A stretch of 64,000 bases of DNA. Source: Hemerocallis citrina. Lineage: Eukaryota; Streptophyta; Magnoliopsida; Asparagales; Asphodelaceae. Below, in pieces: positions 33,560-45,700 of the stretch. Below the pieces are notes generated by a model. The model was given only the letters and a program-made list of their open reading frames with translations. It was not told the origin of the DNA and searched no databases. Made by a program: the position numbers and the translations under genes. Every line of letters starts with the position of its first letter. Positions within the stretch are counted from its first letter, which is position 1. The DNA lies in assembly GCA_017893485.1 (NCBI GenBank), contig CM030367.1, positions 139,693,274 to 139,757,273 on the forward strand, read 5' to 3'.

Positions 33560-34900
33560 AACGAGTTCGGAACTCACAACTCTCACCAAGAGCTCCTCCT
33601 CACACTCGTCCCGAAAACAACTCTTTCCCAGAGTCGGGCTCTTCCGCTCCGCTCGCCTCCGAAGCGGACCTCTTCTCAGACAGTTCGGAGCTCACAACTC
33701 TCTCCTAGAGTTGCTTCTTAAACTCATCTCCTGAATGGCTCTCTCCCAGAGCCGGGCTCTTCCGCTCCGCTCGCCTCCGAAGCGGACCTCTTCTCAGACA
33801 GTTCTGAGCTCACAACTCTCTCCTAGAGTTGCTCCCCAAACTCTTCTCCCAAATGGCTCTCTTCCAGAGCCGAACTCTTTGCTCCGCCCACCTCCAAGGC
33901 GGACCTCTTCTCAACGAGTTCGGAGCTCACAACTCTCACCAAGAGCTCCTCCTCACACTCGTCCCGAAAACAACTCTTTCCCAGAGCCGGGCTCTTCCGC
34001 TCCGCTCGCCTCCGAAGCGGACCTCTTCTCAGACAGTTCGGAGCTCACAACTCTCTCCTAGAGTTGCTCCTTAAACTCATCTCCCGAATGGCTCTCTTCC
34101 AAGAGCCGAACTCTTCCCTCCGCTCGCCGCCGAAGCGGACCTCTTCTCAACAAGTCCGGAGCACACAACTCTCTCCTAGAGTTGCTCCTCAAACTCATCT
34201 CACCAATGGCTCTCTTCCAGAGCCGAGCTCTTCCCTCCGCTCACCGCCGAAGCGGACCTCTCATCAACGAGTTTGGAGCGCACAACTCTCTCCTAGAGTT
34301 GCTCCTCAAACTCATCTCACAAATGGCTCTCTTCCAAGAGCCGAACTCTTCCCTCCGCTCGCCGCCGAAGCGGACCTCTTCTCAACAAGTCCGGAGCACA
34401 CAACTCTCTCCTAGAGTTGCTCCTCAAACTCATCTCCCAAATGGCTCTCTCCCAGAGCCGAGCTCTTCGCTCCGCTCGCCTCCGAAGCGGACCTCTTCTC
34501 AGACAGTTCGGAGCCCACAACTCTCTCCTAGAGTTGCTCCTCAAACTCGCCTCCCGAACGGCTCTCTTCCAATCCGAGCTCTTCCCTCCGCTCGCCGCCG
34601 AAGCGGACATCTTCTCAACGAGTTCGGAGCGCACAACTCTCTCCTAGGGTTGCTCCTCAAACTCATCTCGCAAATGGCTCTCTTCCAGAGCCGAGCTCTT
34701 CCTTCTGCTCGCCTCCAAGGCGGACCTCTTCTGAACGAGTTCGGAGCTCACAACTCTCTTCTAGAGTTGCTCCTCAAACTTGTCTCACAAATGGCTCTCT
34801 TCCAGAGCCGAGCTCTTTGCTCCGCTCACCTCCAAGGCGGACCACTTCTCAACGAGTTCGGAGTCCAGCTTCTTCTACATGGCTGCTCCCACAACTTGCT
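33560..34900 (+). repeat. ~118-bp tandem array in element N (about eleven units)
   Basis: Each unit contains cgctccgctcgcctccgaag, then cggacctcttctca, a gagttcggagc motif, then actctctcctagagttgctc. The units are diverged by point changes and small indels. Long reading frames across the array are a product of the repeat and not genes. Confidence 0.9.
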
Positions 34901-34906
34901 AAGCAC

Positions 34907-36070
34907 CACATGATGGTTCGGAGTCCAGCACTCGGCTCGACTCTTCTTCCTCGGCTCGCCCACAGACGAGCCGGAAGTAGATCGCCGTTCGAAATTGCTC
35001 CTGCAGCCGTTGAATGGATCGGAGTCCAACACTTGGCTCGATTCTACTTCGCAAGTTCGCTCCTAAGCGGACTAGAAGTAGCTCGCCATTCGAAACTGCT
35101 CCTGCATCCCTTAAACTAACCACACGATGGTTCGGAGTCCAGCACTCGGCTCGACACTTCTTCCTCGGCTCGTCTACAGGCGAGCCGGAAGTAGATCGCC
35201 GTTCGAAATTGCTCCTGCAGCCGTTGAATGGATCGGAGTCCAACACTTGGCTCGATTCTACTTCGCAAGTTCGCTCCTAAGCGGACTAGAAGTAGCTCGC
35301 CATTCGAAACTGCTCCTACATCCCTTAAACTAACCACACGATGGTTCGGAGTCCAGCACTCGGCTCGACACTTCTTCCTCGGCTCGTCTACAGGCGAGCC
35401 GGAAGTAGATCGCCGTTCGAAATTGCTCTTGCAGCCGTTGAATGGATCGGAGTCCAACACTTGGCTCGATTCTACTTCGCAAGTTCGCTCCTAAGCGGAC
35501 TAGAAGTAGCTCGCCATTCGAAACTGCTTCTGCATCCCTTAAACTAACCACATGATGGTTCGGAGTCCAGCACTCGGCTCGACACTTCTTCCTCGGCTCG
35601 TCTACAGGCGAGCCGGAAGTAGATCGCCGTTTGAAATTGCTCCTGCAGCCGTTGAATGGATCGGAGACCAACACTTGGCTCGATTCTACTTCGCAAGTTC
35701 GCTCCTAAGCGGACTAGAAGTAGCTCGCCATTCGAAACTGCTCCTGCATCCCTTAAACTAACCACACGATGGTTCGGAGTCCAGCACTCGGCTCGACTCT
35801 TCTTCCTCGGCTCGTCCTCAGACGAGCCAGGAGTAGATCGCCGTTCGAAATTGCTCCTGCAGCCGTTGAATGGATCGGAGTCCAACACTTGGCTCGATTC
35901 TACTTCGCAAGTTCGCTCCTAAGCGGACTAGAAGTAGCTCGCCATTCGAAACTGCTCCTGCATCCCTCAAACTAACCTCACGATGGTCGGGGTCCTATGG
36001 CTCGACTTTACTTCACCGGCTCGTCCTTAAACGGGCCGGAGGAAGATGGCCATTCCGAACTGCCCCCACG
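34907..36070 (+). repeat. 214-bp tandem array in element N (five units plus a partial)
   Basis: Units start near 34907, 35120, 35334, 35548 and 35762, with a diverged partial after 35976. Each has two related halves, one with gtccagcactcggctcgac and one with gtccaacacttggctcgatt. The half-unit resembles the ~110-bp array of element T at 53250-53815. Confidence 0.92.
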
Positions 36071-36394
36071 ACCATCCGAGCCGAGCTACCCATTTACCGA
36101 GAAGCAAAGTGGAGGAAAATGTGCCCCAAAATCCATGCTCGGATCTGCCGAACAAGATGCATCTACCGAGCAGCAAAGCAAATGAAGAGCAAGAAGAAAA
36201 AGAGGCTAACGGGTCAGGGTCGGATCTAATACCCTCGGTCCGACCCATACCCTTCTTAGCTCCTTCATTCTTCTCCTTCTTCAGTCTTCCCGCCAAAAGT
36301 ACCCAACACTTCGGCTCTTCTTCACTGTGCGAAAGAACGAGGCAGGGGAGAGAACCCGAATGCCTCTCCTCCCCTTCCTCTTTCTTCTCAAGGC

Positions 36395-38075
36395 CAAGCT
36401 CTTCACTTCGCTCGCCTCCAAAGCGGAGCTCTTCCCAACGAGTTCGGAGCTAAAAACTCTCCTAGAGTTGCTCCTCAAACTCCTCTTCCAGTCAGCTCTT
36501 CTACAAGTCGAACTCATCACTCCGCTCGCTTCCGAAGCGGACCTCTTCTCTACGAGTTCGGAGCTCACAACTCTCCCCTAGAGTTGCTCCTTGCACCCAC
36601 TTCAGAGAATGGCTCTTCCTAGCACCACTTCCTAGCACCTCTTCTCCTAGGAGTGGAGCTCCTCTTCAAAAATCTCTAAAACCAAACAGAATAGAGGCAG
36701 AGCTTCAGAGCCCCTCACCTCTCCCATATGCCGACCCATCCTCCCGAGCCGAGGAGTAGAGCTTCATCGACCCATCCCCTTCATCAACTCACCGAGCTTC
36801 TCCTCACGCTCGAGCCGTCCGAACTCCGAGCTCTACTACACCGAGCTACTTCGGGCAGAAGGTGAACTACTGAGTTACCGAGCCGAGCAAATAAGGAAGA
36901 AGCCGATCCGATCCGAGGTGCCGGGGTACCGACCCTCGTATATGGAGAAAAATTCGGCCGACCCCATCTAACCATTGGATCATCTCAAAATTCACACTCA
37001 AGCGTGATGGACGGATCAGATCGCACCACGTCACCGCAAAACGACAAGATAACGTTTTCTCGAAACTCGTGCTTCTTGCCTCGTGATTTGCACCACGATC
37101 GTGATCAGCCGTCCAGACGGCTCTTCTACAAATTGAGCTCTTCACTCCGCTCGCCTCCAAAGAGGAGCTCTTCTCAAACGAGTTCGGAGCTAGAACTCTC
37201 TCCTAGAGTTGCTCCTCAAGCTCCTCTTCCAGATGGCTCTTCTACAAATCGAGCTCCCCACTCCGCTCGCATCCGAAGAGGAGCTCTTCTCAAACGAGTT
37301 CGGAGCTAGAACTCTCTCCTAGAGTTGCTTCTCAAGCTCCTCTTCTACAAATCGAGCTCCCCACTCCGCTCGCATCCGAAGCGGAGCTCTTCTCAAACGA
37401 GTTCGGAGCTAGAACTCTCTCCTAGAGTTGCTTCTCAAGCTCCTCTTCTACAAATCGAGCTCCCCACTCCGCTCGCATCCGAAGCGGAGCTCTTCTCAAA
37501 TGAGTTCGGAGCTAGAACTCTCTCCTAGAGTTGCTCCTCAAGCTCCTCTTCCTGATGGCTCTTCTACAAATCGAGCCCCCCACTCCGCTCGCATCCGAAG
37601 CGGAGCTCTTCTCAAACGAGTTCGGAGCTAGAACTCTCTCCTAGAGTTGCTTCTCAAGCTCCTCTTCCAGATGGCTCTTCTACAAATCGAGCCCCCCACT
37701 CCGCTCGCATCCGAAGCGGAGCTCTTCTCAAACGAGTTCGGAGCTAGAACTCTCTCCTAGAGTTGCTTCTCAAGCTCCTCTTCCAGATGGCTCTTCTACA
37801 AATCGAGCTCCCCAATCCGCTCGCCTCCAAAGCGGAGCTCTTCCCAACGAATTCGGAGCTAAAACTCTCCTAGAGTTGCTCCTCAAACTCCTCTTCCAGA
37901 TGGCTCTTCTACAAGTCAGGCTCTTCACTCCGCTCACTTCCAAAGCGGAGCTCTTCTCCACAAGTTCGGAGCGCTACTCTCTCCTAGAGTTCCTCCTCAA
38001 ACTTGTCTCTCAAATAGCTCTTCTCGACGAGATTGGAGCACAACTCTTCCCTAGAGTTGCTCCCTGCACTCACTT
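36395..38075 (+). repeat. 103-118-bp tandem arrays in element N
   Basis: Units with gagttcggagctagaactct, ctcctagagttgc, and tctacaaatcgagc repeat at about 36395-36600 and 37125-38075. Units differ by a short indel (about 12 bp). They are related to the 118-bp array upstream. Confidence 0.88.
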
Positions 38076-39250
38076 CAAAGAATGGGTCTTCCCATGGCTC
38101 TTACGAGGATCTTCCCAGCACCGCTTCTCCACTATGCGAGAGAACAAGGCAGAGGAGAGAACCCAAATGCCTCTCCTCCCCTTCCTCTTCTCCTCTTCTC
38201 CGATCTACTAGGCACGGAAGGATGGAACCCCCAAGAAACATTCCTCTCAAAACAGCCAAATCAGCACCTAGGCCAAACAGCCCTGATGCGCCGAGCCGAG
38301 GTACCGGGGTACCGACCCTCGTATATGGCAAAAAATCGTCCCGAGGCGATCTCACCGTTGGATCATCTCCAAATTTGCACTCAAGCGTGATGGACGGATC
38401 AGATCGCGCCACGTCACCACAAAACGACAAGATAACATTTTCTCGAAACTCGTGCCTCTTGTCTCGTGATTCGCGCTACGATCGTGATCAACCGTCCAGA
38501 TCGAGCTGCGTAGCCTGGATCTGCCAATCTACCAACCTGCGGAGCGGCGAAAATGTGCCTCAAAATCCATGCTCGGATTCACCGAACAAAGCAAGCAGAT
38601 GAAGAGGAAGAAAGAAAAAGAGGCTAACGGTCGGGGTCGGATCCGATACCCACGGTCCGACCCATACCCTTCTTAGCTCCTTCATTCTTCTCCTTCTTCC
38701 CCAACACTTCTCCTCTTCTCCACTGTGCGGAAGAACAAGGCAGAGGAGAGAACCCAATTACCTCTTCTCCCCTTCCTCTTCTCCTCTTCTCCACCGTGCG
38801 GAAGAGCAAGGCAGGGGAGAGAACCCAACTGCCTCTCCTCCCCTTCCTCTTCTCCTCTTCTTCACCGTGCGGAAGAACAAGGCAGAGGAGAGAACCCAAT
38901 TGCCTCTCCTCCCCTTCCTCTTCTCCTCTTCTCCACCGTGCGGAAGATCAAGGCAGAGGAGAGAACCCAAATGCCTCTCCTCCCCTTCCTCTTTCTTCTC
39001 AGAAGTGCTGCCGACCCCAACGATCCGAGGTGCCGATCCGAGCCGAGGTGCCGGGGTACCGACCCTCGTATATGGAGAAAAATTCGGCCAATCCCATCTC
39101 ACCGTCGGATCATCTCAAAATTCGTGCTAAAACATGATGAACGGCTCAGATTTCGCCACGTCACCACAAAACGACAAGATAGCATTTTCTCGAAACGCGT
39201 GCCTCTTATCTCGTGATTCGCGCCACGATCGTGATCAACCGTCCAGATTG
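36915..39250 (+). repeat. Three dispersed copies of a ~200-bp block in element N
   Basis: Copies at about 36915-37120, 38298-38500 and 39048-39250 share ggggtaccgaccctcgtata, gtgatggacggatcagatcg, ccacgtcacc-caaaacgacaa and cgatcgtgatca. They separate the different arrays, as if a larger module of array plus block had been duplicated. Confidence 0.85.
38700..38990 (+). repeat. 71-bp tandem array in element N (four units)
   Basis: Units contain gtgcggaagaacaaggcaga and ctcctccccttcctcttctc at 71-bp spacing (38725, 38796, 38867, 38938). Confidence 0.9.
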
Positions 39251-39391
39251 AGCCACGTAGCTCGGATCTCAAATCCGAGCTACCGACCTACCGAACAACA
39301 AAGAAAAAAAAATCTCCTCAAAATCCGTGCTCGGATTGGCCGAACAAGAAGCAGATCCGAGGAGCTCAGACTTACGGAACAAGGAAGAAGA

Positions 39392-39395
<4 letters not shown>

Positions 39396-39446
<51 letters not shown>
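39396..39446 (+). repeat. (GA)n microsatellite
   Basis: About 50 bp of uninterrupted GA dinucleotide. Confidence 0.9.
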
Positions 39447-39449
<3 letters not shown>

Positions 39450-39549
39450 TTGTGGGTTCGGACCCGTTAGATCCAAACCCGAACTCCCCACTCCCCACGT
39501 CACCTTCTTCTCCAATGATCCTGGCGCCAACTCCTTTCCATCTCCTTCT

Positions 39550-40600
39550 CCAATGAGCCTGGCGCCGAAACAAAACCCAAGCAAAAACAAAACAGCTCGT
39601 CAACTCCATCTTCAACGACGAACTCACCCCCTCCGTCGTCTAGCTCCGGCGTCGAGCTCTACATCCCGAGCTCGCTTCCGAACCCAACACATGCCGAGCT
39701 CCGCATCCATCAATGTAGCGCCTTCTTCCCCGCGCTCTACTGCCGAGCTCCGAGCTGCTTCTTCGACGAACCCATCGCTGTCACTGATAAGCTCGGCGCT
39801 CGAGCTCGCGACCAAGCCGCACCGCAATGCCGATCTCAAAAGCTTCAAGCTCATCCCCACTACATTCAAGCCTCGTCGGAACTCTCATGGTCGGCACTCG
39901 AGCTCCACACAGTCGTCGCCGACACCATCACGTCCGAGTCGGAGCGTGAAGGTCGGCAGTGATGGCCGAGAGTTCGCGGCACCGGAGCTCAAACGAGAAC
40001 AAAGCTCCAACTTCATTCTTCCTTGAGCTCCGACGATCTCCCCTCCATTTCCGACCTCCTTCGTCGAGTTCCCCCCGAGCTCGGTGTCTAACGAACTTCG
40101 CCACCTTCGCGCGAGCTCGACCTCGCCAGCACAAGCTCCGAACCCACCTTCTAGCTTCGCCACCTTCGCGCGAGCTCGACCTCGCCATCGCCAAGCTTCA
40201 TTCTCCACCGAGCTCAAGAAGTCATCGCCGAGCTCCTTCCTCGATGAACCCACGGGAGAGCTCCACTCCCCCATCGCCAGCTCGGCCCATCCCCTTCCCG
40301 AGCTGCCTCCGTCGTCGAAGCGCCGAACTCCACTCCGCGCGACGAGCTGATTCGCCGAAGCTCCTCGCCGTGCCTCTTCCTCGTCGAAGCCTCGACGAGA
40401 TTCACTCCGACGGGCCGAGCCCCTCGCCTCGCTCGCCGAACTCGCGAGTTCCTCGCCGATCGAAATCGAGCCTCCCACTGTCGAGCTCGCGATGACGAAC
40501 AAGAAGCGAAGAGACAAGAAGCAGAGGAGAAAGAAGAGAATAAGAGAAGGAAACAGTGCGACGTGTTGAAGAAGAAGAAGAAGAAAAAAAAAAAAAAAGC
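39550..40600. other. GC-rich low-complexity tract in element N
   Basis: The tract is dense in gagctc, cgagct and cgtcg motifs and open in several frames on both strands (for example minus 40910-39885). It contains a direct repeat of ttcgccaccttcgcgcgagc at about 40098 and 40159. No domain is recognisable, and the Ser/Arg/Ala-rich translations look compositional. A captured host fragment cannot be excluded. Confidence 0.5.
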
Positions 40601-40758
40601 GCCACGTGGCACTGCCACGTGGCATCTGGCCGAGCCGAGCTGTCTTCGCCAAAGCGCCGAGCCGGGGTACCGATGCTGTAAATTGAGAAAAAAAGGGACC
40701 GACCAACACGATCCGTCCGATCGTCTCAAAATTCACGTCGCGACACGATCGACGCTCA

Positions 40759-40987
40759 GAAACGCGCCACGTGTCCCGATCGTTATCTGCCTTACGATGC
40801 GTGTAGATCTGATCATGATGGACGGCCAGAAACGCGCCACGTGTCCAGATCGCGATCTGCCTCACGATGCGTGCAGATCTGATCATGATGGACGGCCAGA
40901 AACGCGCCACGTGTCCAATCGCAATCTGCCTTACGATGCGTGCTCATCTGGTCATGATGGACGGCCAGAAATTTGCCACGTGTCCAG
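40759..40987 (+). repeat. 70-bp tandem array in element N (four units)
   Basis: Units contain gccacgtgtcc, ctgcctcacgatgcgtgc and tgatcatgatggacggcc, spaced 70 bp (about 40759, 40829, 40899, 40969). Each unit holds one CACGTG. Confidence 0.9.
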
Positions 40988-40989
40988 GT

Positions 40990-41290
40990 AATATTTAAAT
41001 TATTTATTTATTTATTTAATTGTTTTTTTTATTTAAAAAATCCGAAAAAAATATTTAAAAATCGAAAAAATTAATTAAAATTCTAAAAATAATTATTAAT
41101 TCAGAAAAAATTATTTTTAAATTCTGAAAAAATAATTATTAAATTAGGATAATTAATTAATATTTTTGATAATTAATTATTTAATTCGGAAAATGAATAA
41201 AAAATTCAAAAAAATGAGAAAAAATTCAGAAAAATCTGGAAAAATCACCAAAAATCCAAAAAATTTTGAGAATATTTTTGGGCATTTTAC
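40990..41290. other. AT-rich tract in element N
   Basis: It consists of strongly AT-rich sequence with repeated aaaaattaatt and gaaaaatt words. Element T has a counterpart at about 58460-58740 in the same position before the 3' LTR. Confidence 0.7.
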
Positions 41291-41412
41291 AAGCCCATAA
41301 TAACACTGTTACACCCCGAGCAAGATTCCAAACTCCCTTAAGAACACCGATAAAATCCCGTACGCCATTAAAACAGTAAAACTACTCCTCAAAGGCTGAT
41401 CAAACTCAGTCT

Positions 41413-41427
41413 TTGGGAGTGGGGGGC
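41413..41427 (+). other. Element N polypurine tract
   Basis: ttgggagtggggggc lies a few bases before the 3' LTR, nearly the same as in element T (58883-58899). Confidence 0.75.
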
Positions 41428-41430
41428 TCG

Positions 41431-42051
41431 TGATATGGCTAAAAATAGGATTAAATCTGGACCGTTCACATCGGACACGAATCTTAAAGCTCAGGGGTAA
41501 AACGGTAATTCCACATACAAATGGGTCCGAAACGGGTACTGGGTCTCCTTCTCACAGATCCAATAACCCGCGAACAGATCCACCTCAACTGGGTACGGGT
41601 CCTAACCCGAAACACACCCAGTCCAGAAAAGATAGAATTAGGGTTTCTGATTAATCCAAATCAACGGCTCTGATTCACGTCTATCTTTTCACCGGGAATT
41701 AAGGGATTACATTCCTAATCTGATTACGAGGATTTTATGCCTTATCAGATCACGGGAATCACATTCCTTATCTGATCCCAACGGCGACTATAAATACCCC
41801 CCACCCATCTCTATTAAGAGGTAATCAATCTTTTTCTAGTTAAACGTTCTTTCATAGTCATTTCTGGTGACTGACTTGAGCGTCGGAGGGTGCGTCGCCG
41901 GGATCAACCCCGGTGTCTCGCACTTCCTTGCAGGTGGACGGCGGGAGTCAACGGTCAAGCTCCGACGAACAGGTTAGGTGTTTGCTATTCAGGTTTTCCA
42001 CGAACTCACAAATACTGTCTGTTTGCCCCCACACCGAAATTAGCGGCAACA
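41431..42051 (+). repeat. Element N 3' LTR
   Basis: 621 bp, TATAAATA at 41789-41796, followed by the target duplication acgtt. Confidence 0.94.
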
Positions 42052-42056
42052 ACGTT

Positions 42057-42557
42057 AAATGTAACCTATGTGATCTCTCTTTGAGATGGTTGTTCGAATC
42101 TTGAGGCTAAGTGAGACCCAGATACCAGCAAAGTGATGAAAGTGATTATTGAAATTTGGGAAGTTGCCAATATGGGCCATCATTCTCGGTATATTGTTTA
42201 AGTCTGGTAGAAGGGTAAGCTAGCTCTAGGTGGTATTATTATTCATGTTTAAACTTAAGGGTAGGTACTAGAAGAAGATGTGATGAACTTGGGTAAACGT
42301 AAGTGGGGAGATTCTATATAGTCTGACGGTGGATTCTGGACTATAGACCCAGTCAGACGGTGGATTCCTGGACTATAGTTGTTTGCGGGGTAAGACGAGC
42401 CTCAATTAAATCTGGGACAATGATTGATTTGACGGTGGATTCCAGGATCATGAATAGTCGGGCGGATGGGAGGCCGATCACCAATATATATGTATATACC
42501 GGGACTAGAGCAACACTTATGGGATGTTCGCATGACAAGGATTCTATATAGTCTGAC
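42057..42557 (+). mobile_element. LTR D, second segment
   Basis: Sequence resumes after N's right target duplication acgtt (42052-42056). It contains ggtaagctagctctaggt, as in LTR H (minus), and a short repeated phrase gacggtggattc (about 42340, 42358, 42431). It is cut at 42557 by element C, so the end of D lies beyond the window. Confidence 0.8.
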
Positions 42558-42758
42558 TGTAACGCCCCGAATTCCAAAACACAATAATTCGTAGCACAAC
42601 ATGATCTTTTACTTCAAATTCGTACAATTTTACAAGGAATTTAAATTTTTTTCATACAAGACTGTTCTTTTACAATAACACAGCGGAAAATAAATAATTG
42701 CAACACAATAAAAAATACAGCTTGAACAATAGCAACTAAAATATGAAAGCAATCTTTA
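42558..42758 (-). mobile_element. Element C 3' LTR (minus), inner-end segment
   Basis: Plus-strand tgtaacgccccgaattcc is the same LTR end as LTR H. The segment is interrupted at 42758 by solo LTR F, whose target duplication is cttta (42754-42758 and 59565-59569). The preceding ctgac (42553-42557) would be C's own target duplication; the partner lies outside the window. Confidence 0.88.
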
Positions 42759-45700
42759 TGTAACCCCCATTCCCGTAAATACGTATTTTCCGAATATTTT
42801 CAGTATTTTGATTATTATTTGTTAAATTCTTTTTTTTCCTATTTAAAATCTTTTCTAAAGAAAAAGGTTTGTTATTTCAATTAATAGTGTATTTTAACTT
42901 CACTTTCCATTTTATGATTGACCGATTATATATTTTTCCCATTTGGATTATTTTAATATAAAGTTGATAAGTCAATCCTTATTTTGTTGTATAATGTTAT
43001 TATTATTATTATTATTATTACTATTATTATTGAATTATATTCATGAATATGTTGAACCAAATTCTATCATGTATTATTATTCATATCATATTAGTATTAT
43101 TATTTTTTGTAAAGTCCATTGATTTTGATTTATCTTGTATTATATAATTATTTAATTTTGAAGCCCAATTTTATATTCTTTCTATGATTAATATTTTATT
43201 TTTGAAGCCCAAATATAAAGCCCAAGTTAATCCAAACCCCAATTCCCCATATCTCTCCACTATCCCTACAATCTCTCCCCATTATAATCTCTCCTCATTA
43301 TTATACATTATATTTATTATATCTATTATATCATAACTATTTTAAATAACCCCACCCCCTCCCGACACTCACTCTCCCCCTTCCTCTCTCTCCTCTCAAT
43401 TTTCCCCCAATCGAAACGAAGCTCATCCTCCCCTTCGTCTTCGTCGAATCAACCCTCGAACCCAACCACCTCGTCTTACACCTCAGTCACCGTGGTTGTC
43501 GTCCCCTCTCCCACCATCGCATCGACCATCCACCACTGCTGCTCCTCCTCGACGTCCCTGTGCACCGTCGACTGACTCATCATCACCCTCCAGTCGACTT
43601 CGCCCTATGTTCGCCCCAACCGCAGAACGACCGTCGAGCCGCCTCCTTGCTAAGGCCTTCCACCATTACTGAGTGTCGCCTCCTCCTCCATTGAGCCAGC
43701 CTCCGCTCAACTCCGCTCGAACCCATCGTTGCCTATCTCCCGCTCAAACCCCTCCATTGCCAACTTCGCCATTAACCCCGTCGCCGCCATCGTCGATCCC
43801 TCTCCGTTCACCCCCGCATCCACCAAAGATCCCTCACCCCTCTTCGTCGTCAACTCCGCCCGAAGCCCCACCATCTTCGCCTCCTCTGTTTCGGTGCAAA
43901 AACAGAGTATTGATCGTGCCACCATTCTTCGCCACTGCGTCGCTTCCCAACTGTAGTGCCGCCACCAGTCGTCGCTCTCGCTGCCAGCATCTCCAGTCAT
44001 CGCCGCAGTCGCCCGCCGTCTCTCTCTCTCTCTCTCCGTTGCGTTGGAGAAGACTGGACATTGGTCAACCCTGGTGGTTACTGTTTTGTCTAGGGGGATT
44101 CGATCTTGGCTGTTCGGTATGTGCTGTTTTGCCTGGTAGGGGATCCGCTACTATGTGTGCTGATCAGGTGTATTGGTGTTCTGCTGTCTAGATCTTGTTG
44201 TATGGTGTTTGCCTTGAGATCGGGTGTTCGCTGTTTGGTGTGTTTGTTGTTCTGGCGTGGGATCCTATTTGTTGTTTGTGTGGGGATCCGCTATGGAGTG
44301 TTGTTGTGTGTTGATGTTTTGCTGTCTTGGTGTCTTGCACGTGGCTCGCACGTGTAATTGCTTCGTGTTCATGATTTGTCGCCCGGGATCCTAATCCTAT
44401 TATTCCCTATATTCGGATTAATCTAACGTTGTTCTAAAGGCAAGTCATCTTACTCTCGAATTGTATTGTATCGTATTCGAGATTGTTTATTGAATTCCGC
44501 AAGTAGATCCATATTGATTATCGTATATTGTTTATTGTTGTTCATTGTTGGGTTGCGACGGATTTACACGAGCGAATCCAAGTAGTAATCTTGACTTCAT
44601 TCCTTCTTCTTGCCTCCGACTTATTGAGATCTTACATGCATTCATATAGTTAATTATTGAATATAGGAATAGGGATTGCTATTGTATTTCATATCATGAC
44701 ATTACACAACTATTGTAGATTGTATACTAGTATTGATTGTTTATATGATTAATGTTAGTGTGTTGGTTGATTGTGGTTAGTAAGATCATGGACATTATAC
44801 ATCTTAATACCACATTCACATAGATGTAACTTGCTGTGATTTATAGTTGTTAACCCCTATCTCATCGTTCATAACATTTTAATCTTTTTGTCCATGAAGA
44901 ATATGTTGAAACCCTGAAATTTATTGCCAACCTGAACATTACCATGCTGTTTCGACCTAGATAATGTCACAAAAATCAATAACTTCCTGAATATGAAATG
45001 TACCCCCATGTTTCTAGTTTCCAGAACATCCAGAATTTTTTAATTCCGAATTATATTGCATGAGTTATGACCTTTTTACTGCTGATGCGCTTTATTTTCA
45101 GATTTATGCACATACCATGTTAAACTGATGAATTAGGTGAACTAATGATCAAATATTACCATGATAATTTTCAGATTGATAGCCAACATTCTTAGGGTAA
45201 TAAAAATTATTTTTACTGATTTTTACAATGAATATTTACTGCTGTTACAACTGAAACTAGTTGACACTGATAACCAGCCACAAACAATAACCTGTAAAGA
45301 ACACTGAAATTCACCGAGCTACTGTTGTCGGAATTTGGACTTTAAATATGCGTTGGAACCGGGCAGGAGTCTAGTTTCTAGACCTTCTGACGTATCCACA
45401 TTTTCTATCCTGTAACAACGAAAATTCTGATTTTGGTACAACAACGTACTGCTGTCCAGAATTGGGTTTCTATGTTTAATAATATATAATTGAATCTATA
45501 ATGTTGAATTTGGTGTATTTGATTGTATAGAGTACATTGCATGATCTTAGGGTTGTGTTGTCATCATTTTAGTGTCCCTTATCAATCGCATTATCGTTTC
45601 CCATTGATATTTCAGTCCCTATTGTTCCCTATTAGTATTGCATGTTAATTGAATAAAGAATGTTAATCAAGTCGGGGTTAAGGGTTGACTAGGGTAGTTG

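Larger units (their letters stand above)
32390..42051 (+). mobile_element. Element N: young non-autonomous Tat-type LTR retrotransposon
   Basis: 621-bp LTRs (TGATATGG...GGCAACA) flank a 8,420-bp interior, with perfect target duplication ACGTT (32385-32389 and 42052-42056). I saw one LTR difference (32417 g versus 41458 t), so it is a recent insertion. The interior has a tRNA-Asp-like primer site and only the N-terminal part of gag. Several tandem arrays, a GC-rich low-complexity tract and an AT-rich tract follow. No protease, RT, RNase H or integrase was found. The LTR start, primer site, gag N-terminus, pre-LTR sequence and a repeat family are shared with element T, the likely source of its enzymes' lineage. 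Confidence 0.94.

Noticed and set aside
33560..34900. Long plus-strand frames rich in Ser, Leu and Arg over the 118-bp array
   Set aside because: They follow the repeat period, exist in several frames and both strands, and have no domain.
34826..35975. Repeated ~115-codon minus-strand and ~68-88-codon plus-strand frames
   Set aside because: Identical frames recur every 214 bp, so they are satellite artefacts.
39885..40910. 341-codon minus-strand open frame
   Set aside because: It lies in a GC-rich low-complexity tract open in several frames, includes a poly-Phe stretch over a poly(A) run, and has no domain match I can recognise.
43673..44191. Pro/Ser-rich 172-codon frame in LTR F
   Set aside because: It lies in a CT-rich LTR segment and is open in three frames; no start context or domain.
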